From Devosia sp. (GTDB lineage: Bacteria; Pseudomonadota; Alphaproteobacteria; Rhizobiales; Devosiaceae): a stretch of DNA of 11,822 bases. The position numbers and the translations under genes are program-made. A model generated the notes under the pieces. It did no database searches, had not been told where the DNA came from, and saw nothing but the letters and a program-made list of their open reading frames with translations. The stretch is from positions 1-11,822 of the forward strand of contig JAEUMC010000818.1 of the NCBI GenBank assembly GCA_016793415.1. Reading direction: 5' to 3'. Positions 6,825-11,822 of the stretch are shown here, piece after piece (the first letter of the stretch is position 1; each line of letters starts with the position of its first letter).

Positions 6825-7336
6825 TGGCTGAGTTCGACAAGCATTGGCCGGCCTTCCTGGCTCTGGTGCGCCAGCCCGGTTCGACCGAACCGCTGTTCGA
6901 TTTCGTCGCCGGGCTGATCGGCGAAGCGATCGGCAGCAAACTCACCACCGCGACGCTGTTCGATGTACCGGCCGGCCGGCTTCGCCGCCTCTACACACAG
7001 AACGCCGAGGCTTATGCGGTGGGCGGCTTCAAGCCGATCCCCGACAACAAGTGGACGGCAACGCTGATCGGGCGGCAGGAAATCTACACTGCGCTCAGCC
7101 TCGAGGCGATCGCGGTGGATTTCGCCGACTGGCAGCTCATCGGGTCGCTCGGCTACGAGTCGATCGCCAACCTGCCGATCGTTGTCGGCGGCCAGACCAT
7201 CGGGGCGTTCAACCTGCTGCACGAGGCGGGGTATTACACGCCGGCCCGGCTGGCCCGGGTCGGCGAGGTGATGCCGTTTGCGACGATGGCGTATCTGGCG
7301 GCGGTGTTCGGGGAGCGGACCGGCAGTCAGCGCTGA
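6824..7336 (+). CDS. Stand-alone GAF-domain protein
   Basis: A 170-residue protein beginning MAEFDKHWPAFLALVRQPGS starts inside the stop codon of the upstream gene (TGATG at 6822-6826), so translation is probably coupled. The whole chain is one GAF-like unit: an N-terminal helix (FDFVAGLIGEAIG), a strand with TTATLFDVPAGRLRRLYTQN (41-60), and the terminal signature ESIANLPIVVGGQTIGAFNL (112-131), followed by a last helix. GAF domains bind small molecules or act in signalling. No output domain is fused here. It has no cysteine, which argues against free methionine-R-sulfoxide reductase, the other common small GAF protein. Ligand and role are unknown; pairing with the DUF885-like gene suggests they work together. 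The larger open frame around it begins at 6200 inside that gene and is not the real start. Confidence 0.85.
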   Translation: MAEFDKHWPAFLALVRQPGSTEPLFDFVAGLIGEAIGSKLTTATLFDVPAGRLRRLYTQNAEAYAVGGFKPIPDNKWTATLIGRQEIYTALSLEAIAVDFADWQLIGSLGYESIANLPIVVGGQTIGAFNLLHEAGYYTPARLARVGEVMPFATMAYLAAVFGERTGSQR

Positions 7337-7362
7337 AGCCCGCAGTCGGTGGCTCCCCGCGC

Positions 7363-7557
7363 CCCCCTCTCTTGCGAAAACTAAGGACTTAGCTGCGCTA
7401 AGCCCAAGTTTTCGCTTTCTCCCCCGCCAAGGGGGAGAGTCCCGACTGCAACTCAGGCGCGAATGGAAGGCACTGACCATCTCCCCCTTGGCGGGGGAGA
7501 AAGCAAAATCTTAGGTTTAGCCGTTTGGCTAAGCCTTAGATTTTGCAAGAGAGGGGG
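7363..7557. repeat. Large composite palindrome between convergent genes (REPIN-like, possible bidirectional terminator)
   Basis: The outer ends CCCCCTCTCTTGC (7363-7375) and GCAAGAGAGGGGG (7545-7557) are exact reverse complements. Each arm then holds two hairpins. One is a long stem, GCGAAAACT-AGTTTTCGC on the left (7374-7415) and GCAAAATCT-AGATTTTGC on the right (7503-7546), each with inner CTTAG/CTAAG-type pairing. The second is CTCCCCC-GCCAA-GGGGGAG on the left and its mirror CTCCCCC-TTGGC-GGGGGAG on the right. About 45 unrelated bases separate the arms. The element fills the 245-base gap between the converging GAF and tex genes, where a two-way transcription stop would be useful. That role is inferred. 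Confidence 0.85.
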
Positions 7558-7581
7558 CCTGGAGGGCACCATAGCTCCTCG

Positions 7582-9879
7582 CTACTTCTTCCGCTTCATT
7601 GCCTCGCTGAGCATATCCCCCAACGACCCGGTGCTCCGCTGTGCCTGCTGCGGTGCCCGCTGGTTCGCGCGCACCGGCGGATCCCGCGGGCGGTCGCGGG
7701 GGACGGAGCTGTCGATCTCCTTGCGCATGCTCAGCCCGATCCGTTTGCGCGGCACATCGACTTCGACGACTCGCACCTTCACCACGTCGCCGGCTTTGAC
7801 CACCTCGTGCGGATCCTTGACGAATTTGTCGGCCAGTTGGGAGACGTGCACCAGCCCGTCCTGGTGCACGCCGATATCGACGAACGCCCCGAAGGCGGCG
7901 ACGTTGGTGACGGTGCCCTCCAGCAACATGCCGGGCTTGAGGTGCTTGATGTCGTCCACACCCTCGGCAAAGGTCGCGGTCTTGAAGGCCGGGCGGGGGT
8001 CGCGGCCGGGCTTTTCCAGCTCGGCGAGGATGTCGCGCACCGTCGGCAGGCCGAAGCGCTCATCGACGAAGCGCTTGGGATCGAGGTTCGCAAGGGCCGA
8101 CTTGTCGCCCATGATGTCACGCAGATCCCGGCCACAGGCGGCGACGATCTGGCGGGCTACGCCATAGGCTTCCGGGTGCACCGAGGAGGCATCGAGCGGC
8201 TCGGTGCCGCCGGTGATGCGCAGGAACCCGGCGCTCTGCTCGAAGGTGCGCTGGCCGAGGCGCGGCACTTCAAGCAGCCCTTTACGCGAGCGGAACGGGC
8301 CATTGGCGTCGCGGTGCGCGACGATGGCCTCGGCGACGGATGGGCCAAGGCCGGAAATCCGGGCCAGCAGCGGCGCGGAGGCGGTATTGAGGTCGACGCC
8401 CACGGCGTTCACGGCGTCTTCGACGACCGCATCGAGCGAGCGGCCGAGGCGGTACTGGTCGACGTCGTGCTGGTACTGGCCGACGCCGATCGACTTGGGC
8501 TCGATCTTGACCAGTTCAGCCAGCGGGTCCTGCAAACGGCGGGCGATGGAGACGGCGCCGCGCAGCGACACGTCGAGGGCGGGGAACTCGGCCGCCGCCA
8601 ATTCGGAGGCGGAATAGACCGACGCACCGGCCTCCGAGACGATGACCTTGGTCGGCCTCGGCGCCGGCAGGCGCTCGATCAGGTCGGCGACCAGCTTTTC
8701 GGTCTCGCGGCTGCCGGTGCCATTGCCGATGGCGATGAGCTCAACGCCGTGCCGCTTGATCAGCCCCTGGATGGCGGCCTGCGCCCCCATCACGTCGTTG
8801 CGCGGCGGGAACGGGTAGATGGTTTCGGTGTCGAGCAGCTTGCCGGTGGCGTCGATCACCGCGACCTTGACGCCGGTGCGAATGCCGGGGTCGAGCCCCA
8901 TGGTGGCGCGAGCGCCGGCCGGAGCCGCCAGCAGCAGGTCCTTGAGGTTGCGGGCGAAAACACCGATGGCCTCGAGCTCGGCGCGCTCGCGCAGCTCGAC
9001 CATCAGGTCGATGGAGAGCGTGATGCGCAGCCGCGTGCGCCAGGCCCAGCCGGCCACCTCGCGGAGCCACTTGTCGCCCGCGCCCTGGCTCTGTGCGTTG
9101 AGCGCACCGGCGACGAAGCGTTCGGCCGGCTTGATCGGATCGGTGACGTCGACATCCACCTCGATCTCGAGGCTGAGCACCTCCTCGTCGCGGCCGCGCA
9201 TCATGGCGAGGGCGCGGTGGCCGGCAACCTTGTTCCAGCGTTCGGAATGCTCGAAATAGTCGGAAAACTTGGCCCCGGCTTCTTCCTTGCCTTTGACCAC
9301 CTTGGCGCTCAGCATGGCCTTGTCGCGCAGGTAGGCACGCAGTTGACCGAGCAGGGCGGCGTTCTCCGACAGCCCCTCGATGACGATGTCGCGCGCGCCG
9401 TCCAGCGCCTCCTTGGTGCCGGGCACCTCCTCGGTGATGTAGCCCTCGGCGAGCACCAGAGGATCGGCGCTGCGATTGGCGAGAATGGCTTCGGCGAGCG
9501 GGCCAAGGCCGCGTTCCCGCGCGATCTCGGCCTTGGTCCGGCGTTTGGGCTTGAACGGCAGGTACAGGTCCTCGAGCTCGGCTTTGGTAGCCGCGCCGTT
9601 GATGGACGCGGTTAGCTCGCTGGTGAGCTTGCCCTGTTCGTCGATGGATTTGAGGATCGCGCCGCGGCGCGCTTCCAGTTCGCGCAGGTAAGTCAGCCGC
9701 TCGGCCAAGAGGCGCAGCTGGGTGTCATCAAGGCCACCGGTCACCTCCTTGCGGTAGCGCGCCACGAATGGCACCGTGGCGCCGCCATCGAGCAGTTCCA
9801 CGGCAGCCCGGACCTGGTCGGGGCGGGCGGCGACTTCAGTGGCGATCTGGGCGGCAATGCGGGTGTCGAGTTGAGACAT
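7582..9879 (-). CDS. tex: Tex, S1-domain RNA-binding transcription accessory protein
   Basis: The 765-residue protein matches Tex along its whole length, as I recall the E. coli and Pseudomonas proteins. The N-terminal helical region includes [20 protein letters not shown] (31-50) and [18 protein letters not shown] (103-120). The YqgF/RNase H-like domain begins [20 protein letters not shown] (325-344), followed by [15 protein letters not shown] (415-429) and the strongly conserved [13 protein letters not shown] (461-473). Helix-hairpin-helix motifs follow at about 490-555 ([20 protein letters not shown]). The S1 domain spans about 648-718, and a basic, disordered tail ends in MKRKK. Tex is a cytoplasmic nucleic-acid-binding factor acting in transcription. 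The ATG at 9879 aligns with the family start but has only AAGAAG before it. An in-frame ATG at 9912 (11 residues longer) has a good GGAGG at 5 bases, so the start is uncertain. Confidence 0.97.
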   Translation of the reverse strand: MSQLDTRIAAQIATEVAARPDQVRAAVELLDGGATVPFVARYRKEVTGGLDDTQLRLLAERLTYLRELEARRGAILKSIDEQGKLTSELTASINGAATKAELEDLYLPFKPKRRTKAEIARERGLGPLAEAILANRSADPLVLAEGYITEEVPGTKEALDGARDIVIEGLSENAALLGQLRAYLRDKAMLSAKVVKGKEEAGAKFSDYFEHSERWNKVAGHRALAMMRGRDEEVLSLEIEVDVDVTDPIKPAERFVAGALNAQSQGAGDKWLREVAGWAWRTRLRITLSIDLMVELRERAELEAIGVFARNLKDLLLAAPAGARATMGLDPGIRTGVKVAVIDATGKLLDTETIYPFPPRNDVMGAQAAIQGLIKRHGVELIAIGNGTGSRETEKLVADLIERLPAPRPTKVIVSEAGASVYSASELAAAEFPALDVSLRGAVSIARRLQDPLAELVKIEPKSIGVGQYQHDVDQYRLGRSLDAVVEDAVNAVGVDLNTASAPLLARISGLGPSVAEAIVAHRDANGPFRSRKGLLEVPRLGQRTFEQSAGFLRITGGTEPLDASSVHPEAYGVARQIVAACGRDLRDIMGDKSALANLDPKRFVDERFGLPTVRDILAELEKPGRDPRPAFKTATFAEGVDDIKHLKPGMLLEGTVTNVAAFGAFVDIGVHQDGLVHVSQLADKFVKDPHEVVKAGDVVKVRVVEVDVPRKRIGLSMRKEIDSSVPRDRPRDPPVRANQRAPQQAQRSTGSLGDMLSEAMKRKK

Positions 9880-9903
9880 GAAGCTACTTCTTGATTTGGT
9901 CGG

Positions 9904-9931
9904 GGCGACCATAGTCGCCTCCGGCCGGAGG
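9904..9931 (-). promoter_or_regulatory. Overlapping palindromes at the alternative tex start
   Basis: GGCGAC-CATA-GTCGCC (9904-9919) is a perfect 6-bp stem whose 4-base loop holds the alternative ATG at 9912-9910. Next to it, CCTCCGGCCGGAGG (9918-9931) is a perfect 14-bp palindrome containing the GGAGG ribosome binding site of that same start. The two share two bases, so both could not form fully at once in the mRNA. They would hide either the start codon or the ribosome binding site, giving a possible translational control of tex. Short GC palindromes are common in GC-rich DNA, so this could be chance. Confidence 0.35.
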
Positions 9932-10095
9932 TCACACCCGGCACGGGACGATTTCCCTGATTTGTACGAGCGGTGATACGCCGCGCTTCGCCCGACCACA
10001 GCCGCTCGGTGCGACATTCCCTGTGCGATTGCTGACGCCCCGGCACTCCGTCCGCGCTGAGATCAATCCTTAGCCGCCCCTCCGAGGAACTGACC

Positions 10096-11822
10096 ATGCC
10101 CCGTTACTGCCTTGACCTCGATACCCCGGCCGCCGGGTTCATCGACAGCTTCCTTATCGGCAATGGCTGGCTTGGCGCGACGCTGGGCGGTGGTGTCGGC
10201 AGCGAGCGGTTCGACCTCAACCTCGACACCGTGTGGTCCGGCGGCCCATTGCAGCCCGAGGCGGGGGAGGGGGCGGCGCACCTGGTCACGGAACTGCGCC
10301 AGGCCATCGGCCGGGGCGATTATCTCCGCGCCGACGAGCTCGGCCGGGCATTGCAGGGCAAGGCCTGGACCCAGTCCTACCAGCCCCTCGGCGCCATCGA
10401 GTTCGGCTATGCCGACGATGACGCAGCCGAGTACCAGCGCCGGCTCGATCTGGCGCAGGCGGTGGCGAGCACCGTCCATGGCGGGCGGGCCGAGAGCGCG
10501 GCGCAACTCGACAGTTATGTCTCCCACCCCGATGGCGTGCTGGTGGCGGTGGCGTCGGGCCGGGGCGTGCGGTCTGTGGCCGAAGCAACGCTGACGTTCC
10601 GTGCGGCGCATCCCGCTACCGACGTGTCGATCTCGGAGGAGCATGGCACGCTGTGGCTGGTGGCGACGGCGCGCGTACCGGTGCACGTGCTGCCCAACTA
10701 TGTCCCTGCCGAGGACCCGGTGCGCTATGACGATGCCGAGCCGGCTGCCGATGGCACGGTGGCAGCGGGCATGGGCTATGCGGTGGTCGCGGCGCTCCAC
10801 AGGGATGGCGACAAGCTGCGCCTCATCGCGTCGGCTGCTTCGGGCTTTCGCGGGCATGACACGCGTCCAGGGGCCGACTTCGCAGCCCTGGTGCTGGAAG
10901 CGCGGGACCGGGTGGCCAAAGCGCTGGAGCAAAGCACTGAAGCCCTGCGCGAACGGCACATCGCGGACTACCGGCGCTATTTCGACCGCGTCGACCTCGA
11001 CCTCGGCGCTTCCGGCCCTGCCGCCGCGCGGGCCGAGCTGCTGTTCCACTTCGGCCGCTACCTGCTCATCTCGAGCTCGCGCCAAGGCACCGAGGCCAGC
11101 AACCTGCAGGGCATCTGGAACGTCGATGTGCGCCCGGCCTGGTCGAGCAACTACACCATCAACATCAACACCCAGATGAACTACTGGCCGGCCGAGGCGA
11201 CGGGCCTCGCCGAGCTCGGCGCCCCGATGTTTGCGCTCACCCGCGAGCTGGCCGAGGCCGGCGCCGTTACCGCCCGGCGCTATTATGGCGCCACCGGCGC
11301 CACGGCCCATCACAATGCCGACCTCTGGCGCTTTACCGCGCCGGTCCCGGGCATTCCGCAATGGGCCAACTGGCCATCCGGCCTCTACTGGATGGCGGCG
11401 CATCTCCAGCACCATCTCGACTATGGCGACGCTCCCCAGGGCTTTGCCGCAGAGACGGCATTGCCGGTGTTCCGCGCCGCCTCGGAATTCGCCCTCGACA
11501 TGCTGGTCGAGGATGCCACCGGAGCGCTGGTCGCCAGCCCTTCGACCTCGCCTGAGCACAGTTTCGTCGTCGGCGATGCCAAGGTCGCCATCACCCAGGG
11601 CACAGCGATGGATCAGGAGCTGATCCGCGAAACGCTCGAGAGCTTTGTCGGGCTCGCCGACGCCGCCGATCCGCTGGCAGGACGGGCGCGGGAGGCCCTG
11701 GCCCGGCTGCGGCTTCCGCTCATCGGCCCAAATGGCAACCTGCTTGAGTGGGACGACGACAAGCGCCCGGCCGAGCCGGGGCACCGGCACCTTTCCCACC
11801 TCTACGGGCTCTATCCCGGTAT
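10096..11822 (+). CDS. Glycoside hydrolase family 95 (alpha-L-fucosidase family), C-terminus cut by window edge
   Basis: 575 complete codons lie in the window and the frame is still open at its end; relatives are about 700-800 residues. The N-terminal domain contains FLIGNGWLGATLGGGVGSER (19-38) and LNLDTVWSGGP (41-51), typical of GH95. The (alpha/alpha)6 catalytic domain shows TEASNLQGIWN (332-342), YTININTQMNYWPAE (353-367), ASPSTSPEHSF (480-490) and HRHLSHLYGLYPG (563-575). From memory of Bifidobacterium AfcA, the Asn pair in NIN (Asn356, Asn358) and Glu487 in SPE correspond to the activating Asn and the general acid. The remaining catalytic region should lie beyond 11822. There is no signal peptide, so the enzyme is probably cytoplasmic and acts on imported fucosides or related L-galactosides. 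GAGGA at 7 bases before the ATG supports the start. The gene is divergent from tex, and no transporter for it is visible here. Confidence 0.93.
   Translation, partial: MPRYCLDLDTPAAGFIDSFLIGNGWLGATLGGGVGSERFDLNLDTVWSGGPLQPEAGEGAAHLVTELRQAIGRGDYLRADELGRALQGKAWTQSYQPLGAIEFGYADDDAAEYQRRLDLAQAVASTVHGGRAESAAQLDSYVSHPDGVLVAVASGRGVRSVAEATLTFRAAHPATDVSISEEHGTLWLVATARVPVHVLPNYVPAEDPVRYDDAEPAADGTVAAGMGYAVVAALHRDGDKLRLIASAASGFRGHDTRPGADFAALVLEARDRVAKALEQSTEALRERHIADYRRYFDRVDLDLGASGPAAARAELLFHFGRYLLISSSRQGTEASNLQGIWNVDVRPAWSSNYTININTQMNYWPAEATGLAELGAPMFALTRELAEAGAVTARRYYGATGATAHHNADLWRFTAPVPGIPQWANWPSGLYWMAAHLQHHLDYGDAPQGFAAETALPVFRAASEFALDMLVEDATGALVASPSTSPEHSFVVGDAKVAITQGTAMDQELIRETLESFVGLADAADPLAGRAREALARLRLPLIGPNGNLLEWDDDKRPAEPGHRHLSHLYGLYPG

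Noticed and set aside
6824..7336. Free methionine-R-sulfoxide reductase for the small GAF protein
   Set aside because: That enzyme uses catalytic cysteines, and this protein contains none.
7543..9615. A 690-codon plus-strand open frame antisense to tex
   Set aside because: The opposite strand encodes full-length Tex with all domains in order. The antisense product is low-complexity and unrecognisable.
10063..11799. A 578-codon minus-strand open frame covering the GH95 gene
   Set aside because: The plus strand has clear GH95 motifs throughout and a good ribosome binding site. The antisense frame is a GC-driven shadow.

Overview
The window is GC-rich, densely coded and alphaproteobacterial in character. 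A peptide-type ABC operon, a Tex protein and several CT/GA-rich palindromic intergenic repeats suggest Hyphomicrobiales (Rhizobiales), perhaps a Devosia-like organism. The order-level guess rests on general resemblance only; no marker gene is present.

Left part (1-5399, minus strand). This is one co-oriented transporter cluster. In transcription order it holds a GntR-family regulator, a family 5 periplasmic solute-binding protein, an M24-fold hydrolase, a DppB-type permease and the first 39 codons of a DppC-type permease cut by the window edge. The ATPases presumably lie beyond position 1. The hydrolase sits inside the transporter operon, which suggests import and intracellular cleavage of one amide- or peptide-like compound. 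Its metal ligands are mostly missing and it instead carries a creatinase-like set of residues. The regulator/binding-protein gap (4248-4349) holds a strong dyad and two tiny overlapping reading frames.

Middle (5400-7336, plus strand). A 252-bp divergent intergenic region separates the regulator from a two-gene unit. The unit encodes a short DUF885-like protein with an HEAFPGH motif, followed by a one-base-overlapping GAF-domain protein.

Right part. A tex gene (7582-9879, minus) faces the GAF gene, with a large composite palindrome between them. A divergent GH95 alpha-L-fucosidase-family gene starts at 10096 and runs off the right edge.

Three intergenic gaps (1103-1301, 2475-2711 and 7337-7581) each hold a different inverted pair of hairpin-bearing repeats, resembling REPIN/BIME-type elements. 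In two of them the hairpin stems differ between arms by paired, compensating substitutions. Nothing here is a clear defence, CRISPR or phage system. The most unusual points are the non-canonical M24 enzyme in its transporter operon, the leader region before the binding protein, the covarying repeats and the metalloprotein/GAF coupling.
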